NCBI GenBank assembly: GCA_963663975.2
Contig: CAXXRA010000015.1
Location: 1,240,001 to 1,304,000 of the forward strand
Direction: 5' to 3'
DNA: 64,000 nt
Source of the DNA: JANQRX01 sp963663975
GTDB lineage: Bacteria > Pseudomonadota > Alphaproteobacteria > Rhizobiales > Kaistiaceae
A program made the position numbers and the translations under genes. Shown here one piece after another: positions 53,450 to 62,544 of the stretch. Within the stretch, counting starts at the first letter, position 1; the number at the start of each line of letters is the position of its first letter. Below the pieces are notes generated by a model. It ran no database searches, had not been told where the DNA came from, and saw nothing but the letters and a program-made list of their open reading frames with translations.

Positions 53450-53743
53450 TGTCCCCCTCCCGGGCAAAGACCGCGTGCCACCGCGCTGCAAGTGATGCCC
53501 CGACGCTACACCGGCCAGCCCGTCAACGGGACCGCGCCAGATCAAACTCGCCCGGTTATGATCTCCCGCTGGCCCCGAGTGGATTTCCGGAAAAACCCAT
53601 GCAAGTGAGCCGCATCAACAGGCCGGACACAAGACCGCTCCTGACCTGCAACCACGCTTCAGAAAGTCCTTGCAACGCGGGAGCCATCCACACAGGACGA
53701 CACCTGGCAGTATCGAAGCGGTGGCCCGTGCTCCGCCGGTGCC

Positions 53744-54544
53744 CTAGCCGATTGCGGCGACCGCGCGTTTGGCCATGACCCGCACCAGATTGGCGCGATA
53801 GTCGGCCGATCCGTGAATGTCGGCGAGCATGCCGGCGGGGTCGATCTCGACCGCCTCGAGGGCGGCTGGATCGAATTTCGCGCTCAGCGCCTGCTCGATC
53901 GCCGCGGCCCGGTAGGCGCCCTCATTGCCGGCGCCGGTGACCCCGGTGCGAACCTTCGTCTCGCCAAAACGGGCGAGGAACACTCCGGCCATGGCATAGC
54001 GCGAGGCGGGATTGGGAAACTTCCGATAGGCAGCCCGTGCCGGCACCGGAAACGCCACCTGGACCACCACTTCGCCGTCGTCGAGCGTGGTTTCGAACAG
54101 GCCGGTGAAAAACTCCTCCGCCGCGATCTCACGCCGGTCGGTATGGATGGTCGCGCCGAGCGCCAAGAGGGCAGCGGGATAGTCGGCCGCCGGATCGTTG
54201 TTGGCCAGCGACCCGCCCAGGGTTCCCATCTGCCTGACGGCAGGATCGCCGATCCCACCGGCAAGTGCCGCCAGCGCGGGAATCGACTGGCGCACCTCGG
54301 CCGATATATGGACCTCGGCATGGGTGGCGCCGGCGCCGATCACGACCGTGCCGTTGCCTCTCGAGACGCCCTGCAGCTCCTCCAGCCGGGCGATATCGAT
54401 CACATCGCTGGGCGCGGCCAGCCGCTGCTTCATCACCGGGATCAGGGTCTGGCCGCCGGCGAGATAGCGCCCGTCATCGGCCTCGGCGAACAGCGCGCTC
54501 GCCTCGGCCAGGGTGGCGGGACGGTGGTAGCGGGTCTCGTGCAT
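53744..54544 (-). CDS. coxM: CO dehydrogenase/xanthine dehydrogenase family medium (FAD) subunit
   Basis: 266 residues from MHETRYHRPATLAEASALFA. The FAD-binding motif LAGGQTLIPVMKQRLAAP and the second motif GTLGGSLANNDPAADYPAAL are intact, followed by FARFGETK-like C-terminal segments. It passes electrons from the Fe-S subunit to an acceptor in molybdenum hydroxylases. 13 bp after coxS. No large molybdopterin subunit gene is found in the window. Confidence 0.88.
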   Translation of the reverse strand: MHETRYHRPATLAEASALFAEADDGRYLAGGQTLIPVMKQRLAAPSDVIDIARLEELQGVSRGNGTVVIGAGATHAEVHISAEVRQSIPALAALAGGIGDPAVRQMGTLGGSLANNDPAADYPAALLALGATIHTDRREIAAEEFFTGLFETTLDDGEVVVQVAFPVPARAAYRKFPNPASRYAMAGVFLARFGETKVRTGVTGAGNEGAYRAAAIEQALSAKFDPAALEAVEIDPAGMLADIHGSADYRANLVRVMAKRAVAAIG

Positions 54545-54557
54545 GCCGGGGCCTTCC

Positions 54558-55028
54558 CTACCGCGCCATCGCAACCGCGCCGGCGGCAATCGCCTTGACG
54601 ATGTTGTGGTAGCCAGTGCAGCGGCAGAAATTGCCTTCCAGATCGGCACGAATGGTCGTCTCGTCCACCTCGGAGCCATGGCGGCGCACGATGTCGATGG
54701 CGCTGATGATCATGCCCGGGGTGCAGAACCCGCATTGCAGGCCGTGATGCTCGTGAAACGCCTGCTGCATGGGATGCAGCTTGTCGGGCGAGGCCAGTCC
54801 TTCGATGGTGGTGATCGCGGCACCCTCGGCCTGGCGCGCCAGCATGGTGCAGGACTTGACCGCCGCACCGTCGAAGAGAACCAGACAGGCGCCGCATTGC
54901 GAGGTGTCGCAGCCGATATGGGTGCCGGTCAGGCCGAGCCGCTCGCGCAACATCTCGACCAGCAGCGTGCTATCCTCGACATCGGCCGACACTTCCCGGC
55001 CATTGACCGTCATCCTGACGTTGGCCAC
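54558..55028 (-). CDS. coxS: CO dehydrogenase/xanthine dehydrogenase family small (2Fe-2S) subunit
   Basis: 156 residues. GTG 55028 with GGGGAGGGG just upstream. The plant-type [2Fe-2S] motif is HIGCDTSQCGACLVLFDG with a later Cys (VKSCTML); the second cluster motif is LQCGFCTPGMIIS and NFCRCTGYHNIV. All eight expected cysteines are present. Between coxG and coxM; a coxL gene would normally be adjacent. Confidence 0.9.
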   Translation of the reverse strand: MANVRMTVNGREVSADVEDSTLLVEMLRERLGLTGTHIGCDTSQCGACLVLFDGAAVKSCTMLARQAEGAAITTIEGLASPDKLHPMQQAFHEHHGLQCGFCTPGMIISAIDIVRRHGSEVDETTIRADLEGNFCRCTGYHNIVKAIAAGAVAMAR

Positions 55029-55042
55029 CAACCCCTCCCCGT

Positions 55043-55672
55043 TCAAGTCGACAGCCTGATCAGCAGCACCAGGGCGATCAGCGCCAGCAGCGCCCACATG
55101 ATCGGGCCGCCGAGGAAGCCCCTGGCGGCGGCCTTTTCGGTCGCCTCCTCGACATCGTGGGCGGCTTCGGTAACGCGGTGGGCCGCATCCCCGACCGCGT
55201 GTTCAACCGCCTGCTCCGCCCGTGCCAGCGGCCCCTCGCCAACCTTCTCGGCAAAGGCCTTGAAAAACTTGTCGGCCATGTCCCTGGCGACCGAGTCGAT
55301 GAGCCGGGCGCCGAGCTGGGCGATTTTGCCACCGACCTGGCCGCGCGCCGAATAGCTGAGCACGGTCTCGTCGCCCTCCTCCGTCAGGGTCACGTCGGCG
55401 ACGCCTTTGGCGAATCCGGCCGCGGCGCCGCGCCCTTCGCCGGTGATCGTGTAACCGTTGGGCGCATGAATATTGGAGAGCTTGACCGTGCCCGACATGG
55501 TCGCCTTGACCGGTCCGATCTTGACCGCAACCTTGGCCGCCAGATCGGTGTCGGACTGCTTCTCAAGCGACTTGCATCCCGGGATGCTGGCCTTGAGAAT
55601 CTCGGGGTCGTTGAGCGCCGCCCAGACCCGATCGCGCGGCGCGGTGATGCGGTACTGACCCGACAATTCCAT
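55043..55672 (-). CDS. coxG: CoxG/SRPBCC-family membrane-anchored protein
   Basis: 209 residues. An SRPBCC lipid- or ligand-binding-like domain starts MELSGQYRITAPRDRVWAAL, NDPEILKASIPGCKSLEKQ and LTEEGDETVLSYSARGQVGG. A helical linker and a C-terminal membrane helix (GGPIMWALLALIALVLLIRL) follow. CoxG of CO oxidisers anchors or delivers electrons from CO dehydrogenase at the membrane. First gene of the coxG-coxS-coxM group. Confidence 0.85.
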   Translation of the reverse strand: MELSGQYRITAPRDRVWAALNDPEILKASIPGCKSLEKQSDTDLAAKVAVKIGPVKATMSGTVKLSNIHAPNGYTITGEGRGAAAGFAKGVADVTLTEEGDETVLSYSARGQVGGKIAQLGARLIDSVARDMADKFFKAFAEKVGEGPLARAEQAVEHAVGDAAHRVTEAAHDVEEATEKAAARGFLGGPIMWALLALIALVLLIRLST

Positions 55673-55859
55673 GATTCGAAATCCTCCGGAGAATGGCCGC
55701 AGGTCAGACGCTGCCGCGCTTGGGTTGAACCGGGAGCGGCCGGATGCCCCTGGACCGGGCGAGGATCGGCCGTTCCGCCGCGCCTATGTTGGCACAGCCT
55801 CCAGCGCGGCGGCAAGCCTTCGTTGGCTTTCCCAATGGGCACGTCTAGAACACCAGACC

Positions 55860-56801
55860 ATGCCCAGTTTCGACCCCGTGCCCGAGCCTTCCGTCACCAG
55901 CCCGTCGCTCATCCGAAAAGCGCCGGTCATGCTCGAAACGGAAGGCTGGAGCGACTACGCCCTGCTGGATTCCGGCCACGGGCGAAAACTTGAGCGCTAC
56001 GGCCGCTACCGGATCGTGCGCCCCGAGGCCCAGGCCCTGTGGTCGCCCCGGCGCGGGCGCGACGAATGGGAGGCGGCCGACGCCACTTTTGTCGGAATCG
56101 GCGATGACGAGGCCGACGGGCGCTGGCGGTACCGCCGGCCGACCGGCGAAACCTGGCCGATGAGCTATGACGGCGTCGGCTTCCTCGGCCGCTTCACCAA
56201 TTTCCGCCATGTCGGCGTGTTCCCGGAACAGGTCACACATTGGGACTGGATGACCGCCAAACTGGCCAAGGCGGGAGGGCCGGCAAAGGTCCTCAACCTG
56301 TTCGCCTATACCGGAATCGCCTCGCTGCTGGCGGCCCGCGCCGGCGCCCGGGTGACCCATATCGACGCCTCGAAGAAGGCGATCCGATGGGCCCGCGAAA
56401 ACCAGCGCGTCGCCGGCCTGGAGGACTTGCCGATCCGCTGGATCTGCGAGGACGCCACCAAATTCGTGGCGCGCGAGAACCGCCGCGGCAACACCTATGA
56501 CGGCATCATCGTCGACCCGCCAAAATTCGGGCGCGGTCCGAAGGGCGAGGTGTGGGATGTATTTTCCGACGTGGCACCCCTGCTTGGCGCCTGCCGGGCG
56601 CTGCTCGCCGCGCGTCCGCTGTTCCTGATTCTGACCGCCTATTCGATCCGCTCTTCGTTCTTGGCGCTGCACGAACTCTGCGCCGAATCCCTCGACGGCC
56701 TCGGCGGCCGGCTGGAATCGGGCGAGCTGGTGCTGCGCGAAGAGGGCGGCGGCAGATCGTTGTCGACCTCGCTCTTCAGCCGCTGGTCGCCCGATGGCTG
56801 A
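55860..56801 (+). CDS. Class I SAM-dependent RNA methyltransferase (RlmI-like)
   Basis: About 313 residues from MPSFDPVPEPSVTSPSLIRK; a frame open from 55671 overlaps the divergent coxG promoter region, so the later ATG is chosen. The methyltransferase core is VLNLFAYTGIASLLAARAGA, VTHIDASKKAIRWARENQRV and the catalytic DGIIVDPPKFGRGPKGEV with the DPPxF motif of 23S rRNA m5C or m2G enzymes. Ends overlapping the SpoU gene by 8 bp. Confidence 0.85.
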   Translation: MPSFDPVPEPSVTSPSLIRKAPVMLETEGWSDYALLDSGHGRKLERYGRYRIVRPEAQALWSPRRGRDEWEAADATFVGIGDDEADGRWRYRRPTGETWPMSYDGVGFLGRFTNFRHVGVFPEQVTHWDWMTAKLAKAGGPAKVLNLFAYTGIASLLAARAGARVTHIDASKKAIRWARENQRVAGLEDLPIRWICEDATKFVARENRRGNTYDGIIVDPPKFGRGPKGEVWDVFSDVAPLLGACRALLAARPLFLILTAYSIRSSFLALHELCAESLDGLGGRLESGELVLREEGGGRSLSTSLFSRWSPDG

Positions 56802-57636
56802 ACCACGACTTCGCCCGCCTGACCCCGGTGCGGTCAGACGGATCACCAGCCTCACCAATCCCGTGGTCAAGGGTGTCCGCGGCCTGTGGCTGGCGAAAAA
56901 CCGTCGCGCCAGCGGCCTCTTCCTGGCCGAGGGGCTGAAGCTGGTGATGGATGCCGTCGAATTCGGCTGGCCGCTGCGCCGGCTGGTCTTCGCCACGGGT
57001 CGGGACGGCGGCGAGCACCTCGATGAGCTGGCCTCCGGCTGCCGCAAGGGCGGTGGTGAGGTGCTCGAGGTGAGCGAGGCGGTGTTGGCCAAGATCGCCC
57101 GCCGCGACAATCCCCAGACCGTCATCGGCGTGTTCGAACAGCGGTTCCGGCCAGCCGAATCGATCGAGCCCGCCCGCGACAGCACATGGATCGCGCTGGA
57201 GGAAGTCCGCGATCCCGGCAATCTCGGCACCATCATCAGAACGGGCGACGCGGTCGGCGCGGCCGGCGTGATCCTGGTGGGCGACACCGTCGATCCCTAT
57301 TCGGTCGAAACCGTCAGGGCGACGATGGGATCGGTCTTTCATGTGCCGCTGGTGCGCGCCGATCATGCCGGTTTCGCGCAACTGGCCGCAGCCTGGCCGG
57401 GATCGATTGTCGGGACCCATCTTGCCGCGGTGGATGATTACCGCCAAACCCTCTATCGCCGCCCGACGCTGCTGGTGATGGGGGCGGAGCGGTCCGGGTT
57501 GGGTGAGCCAACGGCAGCGCTGTGCAGCGATCTGGTCAGGATCCCGATGGACGGCGCCGCCGATTCCCTCAATCTGGCGGTCGCCACGGCGCTCATGCTG
57601 TTCGAGATTCGCCGTGACGAGCTGAGGCTGCCATGA
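56794..57636 (+). CDS. TrmH/SpoU-family RNA 2'-O-methyltransferase
   Basis: 280 residues. A substrate-binding N-terminal part (ITSLTNPVVKGVRGLWLAKN) is followed by a SPOUT domain with WIALEEVRDPGNLGTIIRTG, LLVMGAERSGLGEPTAAL and RIPMDGAADSLNLAVATALM, the three family motifs with the deep-knot residues. Probably methylates a ribose in 23S rRNA or tRNA. Overlaps both neighbours by a few bases; forms a unit with the upstream RNA methyltransferase and lspA. Confidence 0.9.
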   Translation: MAEPRLRPPDPGAVRRITSLTNPVVKGVRGLWLAKNRRASGLFLAEGLKLVMDAVEFGWPLRRLVFATGRDGGEHLDELASGCRKGGGEVLEVSEAVLAKIARRDNPQTVIGVFEQRFRPAESIEPARDSTWIALEEVRDPGNLGTIIRTGDAVGAAGVILVGDTVDPYSVETVRATMGSVFHVPLVRADHAGFAQLAAAWPGSIVGTHLAAVDDYRQTLYRRPTLLVMGAERSGLGEPTAALCSDLVRIPMDGAADSLNLAVATALMLFEIRRDELRLP

Positions 57637-58130
57637 GCTTGCGCCGGGATGCCGCACCCGACGGTCCGCTCTCGGTGCCGGGCCTGGCCGTGATCGTCGG
57701 CGTTACCGTGCTCGATCAGCTCACCAAGCTTGCCGCCGACGCGCTCATCCCGCTCGGCGGACAAATCCGGCTCCTGCCGATCCTCAGCCTCTACCGGGTC
57801 GACAACACCGGAATCGCGCTGTCGTTTCTGACCGATTCGGGTGTGGTTCCGATCGTGCTGATGCTGGCGGTCATGACGGTGGTGATCGTCATGTGGCGGC
57901 GCGCCGAGGATGGCGGCCGGTTGGCGGCGATCGGCTTCGCGTTGATCCTCGGCGGCGCGGTCGGCAATCTGATCGACCGGGTGCGGCTCGGCCACGTCAT
58001 CGATTTTCTCTTCCTCCATCTCGGCCCGCGGCCGTTGTTCGTGTTCAACCTCGCCGACGCGGCGTTGACGATCGGCCCGACGCTGCTGGTGGTGCTCTAT
58101 CTATGGCCGGCGGCCAAAACGCCGGACTGA
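57633..58130 (+). CDS. lspA: Lipoprotein signal peptidase
   Basis: 165 residues with four membrane helices. Aspartyl protease that removes lipoprotein signal peptides. Family motifs are VTVLDQLTKLAADALIPLGG, VDNTGIALSFLTD, GGAVGNLIDRVRLGHVIDF and FNLADAALTIGPTLLVV with the two catalytic Asp residues. ATGA overlap with the preceding gene. Confidence 0.93.
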   Translation: MSLRRDAAPDGPLSVPGLAVIVGVTVLDQLTKLAADALIPLGGQIRLLPILSLYRVDNTGIALSFLTDSGVVPIVLMLAVMTVVIVMWRRAEDGGRLAAIGFALILGGAVGNLIDRVRLGHVIDFLFLHLGPRPLFVFNLADAALTIGPTLLVVLYLWPAAKTPD

Positions 58131-58298
58131 GGGACAGCGAGGCACTACGGAAGCCATCGGGCGTGAACCGCCCAGGCCGTGTACTCATAAATCATCGCAG
58201 CCACTCCGTTCCCGGTCACGACCGGTTTCGGGGGTGTTCCGGACATCGCGGGTCGGCGCTGGCAAGGCAGAAAGGTGCCATGTGTGGACGGCTCCGAG

Positions 58299-58562
58299 TT
58301 GGCAAGGGTTTTCTGAACGATATCGCACGGGCTGGTCGGAGCTGCCATGTGTTCGGCCTGTTGATGCGGCGTCTTCAAATGGCCGCTGGCCATAATGCTC
58401 TCCGCGAGATCGGGTCCCGGTCATAAGCACGCGCTCTTTAGGCGCCGTGGCACTTGTGGGTTGTCCCGATCTCATGGGCCGACTGGCTTGGGTGCGTTAT
58501 CTGTTCACTGCCCTTTCCAACCTCGTTTGCAGGACATCGTCTCCTGCGCGTCTCGATTGCTC
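58299..58562 (-). ncRNA. Candidate bridge RNA region of the IS110 element
   Basis: 264 bp non-coding stretch between the end of the transposase gene and the subterminal repeat. In IS110-family elements a structured bridge RNA that pairs with target and donor DNA is encoded in a non-coding end, on the 3' side of the gene in the IS1111 group. Position and length fit. I did not resolve the guide loops by eye. Confidence 0.35.
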
Positions 58563-59594
58563 CTACGTAGCTACAGGCTGTGGGGCCCGATATTTCTCAT
58601 TGCGCGCCATCATCGCCCAGGCGATCCGGGCAATCTTGTTGGCCAAGGCGATGGCAGCGACCTTGATTGATCGCCGCTCCATGAGCCGGACCAGCCAGGG
58701 GTGGCGGGTGTAGCCTAACTGTTTGGCTCGCTTGATCACGGATAGTGCCCCAACGAATAGTAGTCGCCGCAGGTAGCGATTGCCCGCCTTCGAGATCGAG
58801 CCGAGACGCTCCTTGCCGCCGGTGGAGGATTGCTTTGGCACCAGCCCGATCCAGGCACTCAGATCACGCCCTGAACGGAAGACGTGGGGATCGGGGATGC
58901 TGGCAACAAGGGCCGTAGCGATGAGCGGGCCAACACCGGGAATGGCTTCAAGGCGCTTGCTGGTCTTGCTGCTCCGGTGGGAGACGAGAATGCGCCGATC
59001 CGCATCTCGGATCTGCCGCTTCACCAGCTCAAGCTGTGCCGCCAGGGCCATCAGGCAGTCGCGTGCTGCCGATGGAAGGCGGTCATCCTCCCCCTTGGCG
59101 ATGAGAGCCAGCAATTGCTCAACACCATGGCGCCCGACACCGGCAACAATACCGAACTCGGCCAGGTGGGCGCGGATTGCGTTGATCAGTGTCGTGCGCT
59201 GGCGAACGAACAAGTGCCGGGTCCGGTGAAGCATCAAGACCGATTGCTGCTCGGGGGTCTTGATCGGCACGAAGCGCATGGTCGGGCGTTGGACCGCCTC
59301 GCAGATGGCTTCAGCATCAGCCGCATCGTTCTTGTTCCGCTTCACGTAGGGCTTCACATAGCGTGGCGGCATCATCCGCACCTCATGGCCCAGTTGCTCA
59401 AGCTCCCGCGCCCAGTGGTGTGACGTTGCACACGCCTCCATCCCTACCAGGCAGCGCGGCAACTTCTCAAAGAACGGCAGAACAGACCGGCGTCTCAATT
59501 GCCGGCGGACCACAGGCTCACCTGTTGCATCGATGCCGTGGACCTGGAAAACACTCTTCGCCAGATCAATTCCGATGGTGGTAACGTCTTTCAT
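58563..59594 (-). CDS. IS110-family transposase (DEDD recombinase)
   Basis: 343 residues. The N-terminal RuvC-like DEDD domain starts TTIGIDLAKSVFQVHGID with D, then LVGMEACATSHHWARELEQL with E and YVKRNKNDAADAEAICEAVQ with two Asp. The C-terminal Transposase_20 domain has RLEAIPGVGPLIATALVASI, GRDLSAWIGLVPKQSSTGGK and SISKAGNRYLRRLLFVGALS with the catalytic Ser region. Full length and intact, so likely active. GAGGAAGGAGCC lies just upstream of the ATG. Confidence 0.92.
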   Translation of the reverse strand: MKDVTTIGIDLAKSVFQVHGIDATGEPVVRRQLRRRSVLPFFEKLPRCLVGMEACATSHHWARELEQLGHEVRMMPPRYVKPYVKRNKNDAADAEAICEAVQRPTMRFVPIKTPEQQSVLMLHRTRHLFVRQRTTLINAIRAHLAEFGIVAGVGRHGVEQLLALIAKGEDDRLPSAARDCLMALAAQLELVKRQIRDADRRILVSHRSSKTSKRLEAIPGVGPLIATALVASIPDPHVFRSGRDLSAWIGLVPKQSSTGGKERLGSISKAGNRYLRRLLFVGALSVIKRAKQLGYTRHPWLVRLMERRSIKVAAIALANKIARIAWAMMARNEKYRAPQPVAT

Positions 59595-59869
59595 GGATGG
59601 CTCCTTCCTCGCGGTTCCTTAAACACCGCACTGTGGCACCTTCAGATGCCGGTGGAGGAGCCGTCCACAGCATCATAAACGGTCATGGCAGCCTCTTACG
59701 GCCAGCCCGGCTTACCCCGATAGCGGACCCTGGTGTGACCTACCAATTGATGTCCGTAACTGCGCCCGCGGGGAGGCCCCGATGACCCCGACCAACCCGT
59801 TGCGGCGCGGGTCGCCTGAAACTGCGCACCACCAGGCACCTGGGATCGGTGCGCCCGAAAACGCGCTCG

Positions 59870-60811
59870 TTAGGTCAGCGGCGTCGTTGGCATCTGCACC
59901 CGCTTGGACTGGGCACGATCGATGCCCAGCCGGTGTTCGCGGTAAATCACGAACAAGCCGGCAGAGATGACGATTGCGCTTCCCAGCAAGACGGTGCCGG
60001 TCGGCCAGGTGCCGAAGACCAGCAGGCTGACGGCCAGCACCCACACCATCGAGGTGTAGTCGAACGGCGCGATCGTCGAGGCGTCGCCGAACCGGAAGCT
60101 GGTGACCACCAGCACCTGCCCGATGCCGCCGAAGACGCCGGTGAGGATCAACAATGCCGCATCGCCGACCCCCGGCACCACCCATCCGAGCGACAGCGTC
60201 GCCAGCGACACCAGCGCAATGAAGGCCGCGCTGTAGGCAACCACCGTTGCCGCGCTGTCGCTGCGAACCAGAATACGCGCCTGGGTCGCGGCGAGCGCAG
60301 CAAACGACGCACCTGCGAGCGCAACCAGCGCGCCGGTGGCGTTGCGTTCAGGACTGGACCCGACCCCGACATAATCCGACAGGATCACCAGGACGCCGAT
60401 CAGGCCGACGACGACGGCAGACCAGCGGTAGATGCGCACCTTCTCGCCCAGGAGGACGACCGCCAACACAACCGTCAGCAGTGGCATCGCGTAGCCGATG
60501 GCGATGGCGTCGGCGATCGGCAACATCGACAACGCGGTGAAACCCGAAAACATGGCCACTGTGCGGGTGGCGGCACGAAACAGGTGCCGCGGCAGTTGGC
60601 GCGTGTGAAGGATCGTTGTCAGACTGCCGCGGTAGATGAGCCAAACCAGAACGGGAACCAACTCGAAGAAGCTTCGAAAGAAAACAATTTCACCGACCGG
60701 ATAGCGATCGCTAAGCAGCTTGACAAACGTCGCCATTGCCGTGAAGGCGAGAGTTGATGCTACTTTTAGGGCGATCCCGACGATTTGTTTCGGGTAGCTG
60801 CGGTGGTCCAT
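59870..60811 (-). CDS. EamA/DMT-family transporter
   Basis: 313 residues with ten membrane helices in two EamA repeats. Segments: GIALKVASTLAFTAMATFVK, FFRSFFELVPVLVWLIYRGS, TALSMLPIADAIAIGYAMPL with LTVVLAVVLLGEKVRIYRW, the second repeat beginning GALVALAGASFAALAATQAR, and TSFRFGDASTIAPFDYTSMV. Exporter of a small metabolite, not predictable. ATG 60811 (MDHRSYPKQ) is preferred over the ATG 21 bases upstream. Confidence 0.88.
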   Translation of the reverse strand: MDHRSYPKQIVGIALKVASTLAFTAMATFVKLLSDRYPVGEIVFFRSFFELVPVLVWLIYRGSLTTILHTRQLPRHLFRAATRTVAMFSGFTALSMLPIADAIAIGYAMPLLTVVLAVVLLGEKVRIYRWSAVVVGLIGVLVILSDYVGVGSSPERNATGALVALAGASFAALAATQARILVRSDSAATVVAYSAAFIALVSLATLSLGWVVPGVGDAALLILTGVFGGIGQVLVVTSFRFGDASTIAPFDYTSMVWVLAVSLLVFGTWPTGTVLLGSAIVISAGLFVIYREHRLGIDRAQSKRVQMPTTPLT

Positions 60812-60932
60812 GTACGTTGGCAAGATCACCACACACCGCAGCCTCCAACAAGGGCGGTCGACGCATGCCGGCCGTGTCCACTCCGCAATCCAATTAGACC
60901 GCTGGCTTGGCGTTGCCTCATGACCTAGAGGG

Positions 60933-61448
60933 TCACGAGCCGCTGTCAGAAAACCGCCATCCGATGTCGCCTATTCCCCCGTGGCCGGGGTGCCAGCGCC
61001 GCACGTCCTCCTTCCAGGTGATGGCCAGCGAGCGCACGGTTGTGTTGCGCAGGAACTCGCGCAGCCGTGCCACGCCGGTATTGTAGCGCGAATGCCAGGT
61101 CGCGAAGAGCGTGCGGCCGGTCTCCGAGGCTAGGATTTCCAACGCCGCCAGCTCGCTGACGGTGACCGTCGGCGGCTTCTCCAGCAGCACGTGCTTGCCC
61201 GCCAGCAGCGCCTGGCGAGCGGCGGCGTAGTGCGCCTCGGGCGGCGTGCACAGGCTAACCGCGTCGAATTCGGGGCCGCCGGCGTACAATTCCGCCGTGG
61301 TGGCGAAGCTTGGAACGCGGCCGGATGTCAACCCGCGCCGGCTGACGATCGCCGTCAGCTCGAAATTCGGATCCGCGGCAATAGCGGGCAGGTGCTGGTC
61401 GTGGGCGATCTTGCCCAGCCCGACGACGGCGACGCGGAGCGCGCTCAA
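60933..61448 (-). pseudogene. Gfo/Idh/MocA-type sugar dehydrogenase, truncated
   Basis: A TTG start (61448, GGAGGAG upstream) gives SALRVAVVGLGKIAHDQHLP, AVSLCTPPEAHYAAARQALL and GKHVLLEKPPTVTVSELAAL, the N-terminal half of a galactose or arabinose 1-dehydrogenase. Sequence stays family-like up to ITWKEDVRRWHPGH, then ends after 15 odd residues at 60933. The C-terminal half is absent. Downstream of two sugar ABC permeases on the same strand, so it was probably part of a sugar-catabolism operon. Confidence 0.75.
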
Positions 61449-61533
61449 CAAAACGCTCCTCCCTCTGCGCAAGATTGGCGCTGGTGATGTCGTCGAAGCC
61501 GTGCGGGCGCTGCTCCGTTCACCGGTTTTCCAT

Positions 61534-62544
61534 TTACCCGCTTCCCCGCCGTCCGCGCGTCAGCCTTTCGACCGCCACCGGCAGCGAGATCACGCCGATC
61601 AGCAAGCCGCCGATAAAAATCAACATGACGATGCCGGGAACGTTGAGCAGCCCCAGCCCGAAGGTCACCAGGCCCATCACAAAGGCGGCGATGACGACGC
61701 CGAGGATGGTGCCGGAGCCCCCGAGGATGGCGACGCCGCCGAGCACGACCAGCGTTATGATCTCCAGTTCCCAGCCGAAGGCGATGTTTGGGCGGGTGGC
61801 GCCGATACGCGACGTCAGCAGGATCGAGGCGACCCCGCTCATCAGGCCGGTGAGCAGAAACAGGCTGAACTTGACCCGCTCCACGCGAATGCCCGAGAAG
61901 CGCGCGCCCACCGGATTGTTGCCGATCGCGTACAACCAACGGCCGAAGACGGTGAGATGCAGGACCACCCCGAAGATGACGGCGAGCACCAGGAACAGGA
62001 CGAACTCGAAAGAGAACACCCACCACACATAGCCCTGGCCGAACCAGGCGAAGCTGTCGGGATAGTTCTTGTAGACGCCGTCGCCGAGCACGACGAGGGC
62101 CAGGCCGCGGTAAAGGGTCAACGTGCCGATGGTGATGACGATCGAGGGCAGGCCGAGCCGGGTCACCAGGAATCCGTTGAAGGCGCCGCACATCAATCCG
62201 GTCGCAAGCCCGACGACGATCAGAACCGGTGTGCCGGCGCCGATTTCGGCCGCCGCACCCATCGCCGTCGAGGCCAGCGCCAGCATGGCGGCGACGGACA
62301 GATCGATCTCCGCGGCAATGATGAGCAAGGCCATGGCAAGGGCGATGATCGCCTTCTCGGTGAAATTGAAGGTGGCGTCGGAAAGATTGTAGGGATTGAG
62401 AAAATAGGGCGAGGCGTTGGCATTGAAGACGAAGATGGCCAAGGCGACCAGGAGCAGCAGCACCTCCCAGCGCATCAGCCGTTGACCCAGGGTCGGACGG
62501 ATCGTCGGCGGAATCGGCCGCGGCTGTCCGTCAAGTACCGCCAT
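61534..62544 (-). CDS. Sugar ABC transporter permease 2 (RbsC/RhaQ-like)
   Basis: 336 residues, about ten helices, BPD_transp_2 family. Features are FTEKAIIALAMALLIIAAEI with DLSVAAMLALASTAMGAA, CGAFNGFLVTRLGLPSIVIT with IGTLTLYRGLALVVLGDG, and GGVAILGGSGTILGVVIAAF. This arrangement matches monosaccharide importers of the rhamnose or autoinducer-2 type. Overlaps the upstream permease by 14 bp. The ATPase and binding-protein genes would lie outside this window. Confidence 0.88.
   Translation of the reverse strand: MAVLDGQPRPIPPTIRPTLGQRLMRWEVLLLLVALAIFVFNANASPYFLNPYNLSDATFNFTEKAIIALAMALLIIAAEIDLSVAAMLALASTAMGAAAEIGAGTPVLIVVGLATGLMCGAFNGFLVTRLGLPSIVITIGTLTLYRGLALVVLGDGVYKNYPDSFAWFGQGYVWWVFSFEFVLFLVLAVIFGVVLHLTVFGRWLYAIGNNPVGARFSGIRVERVKFSLFLLTGLMSGVASILLTSRIGATRPNIAFGWELEIITLVVLGGVAILGGSGTILGVVIAAFVMGLVTFGLGLLNVPGIVMLIFIGGLLIGVISLPVAVERLTRGRRGSG

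Larger units (their letters stand above)
58283..59669 (-). mobile_element. IS110-family insertion sequence (IS1111-like)
   Basis: The transposase gene lies between subterminal inverted repeats TGTGGACGGCTCC (58283-58295) and GGAGCCGTCCACA (59657-59669). Both sides also carry GGTGCCA-type sequence next to the repeat. The element is about 1.39 kb with a long non-coding stretch 3' of the transposase gene, as in the IS1111 group. Exact tips and target could not be determined because these elements make no target duplication. Confidence 0.75.

Noticed and set aside
58131..58282. Short minus-strand frame MSGTPPKPVVTGNGVAAMIY...
   Set aside because: Thirty-odd codons, no ribosome binding site or family; treated as flank of the IS110 element.
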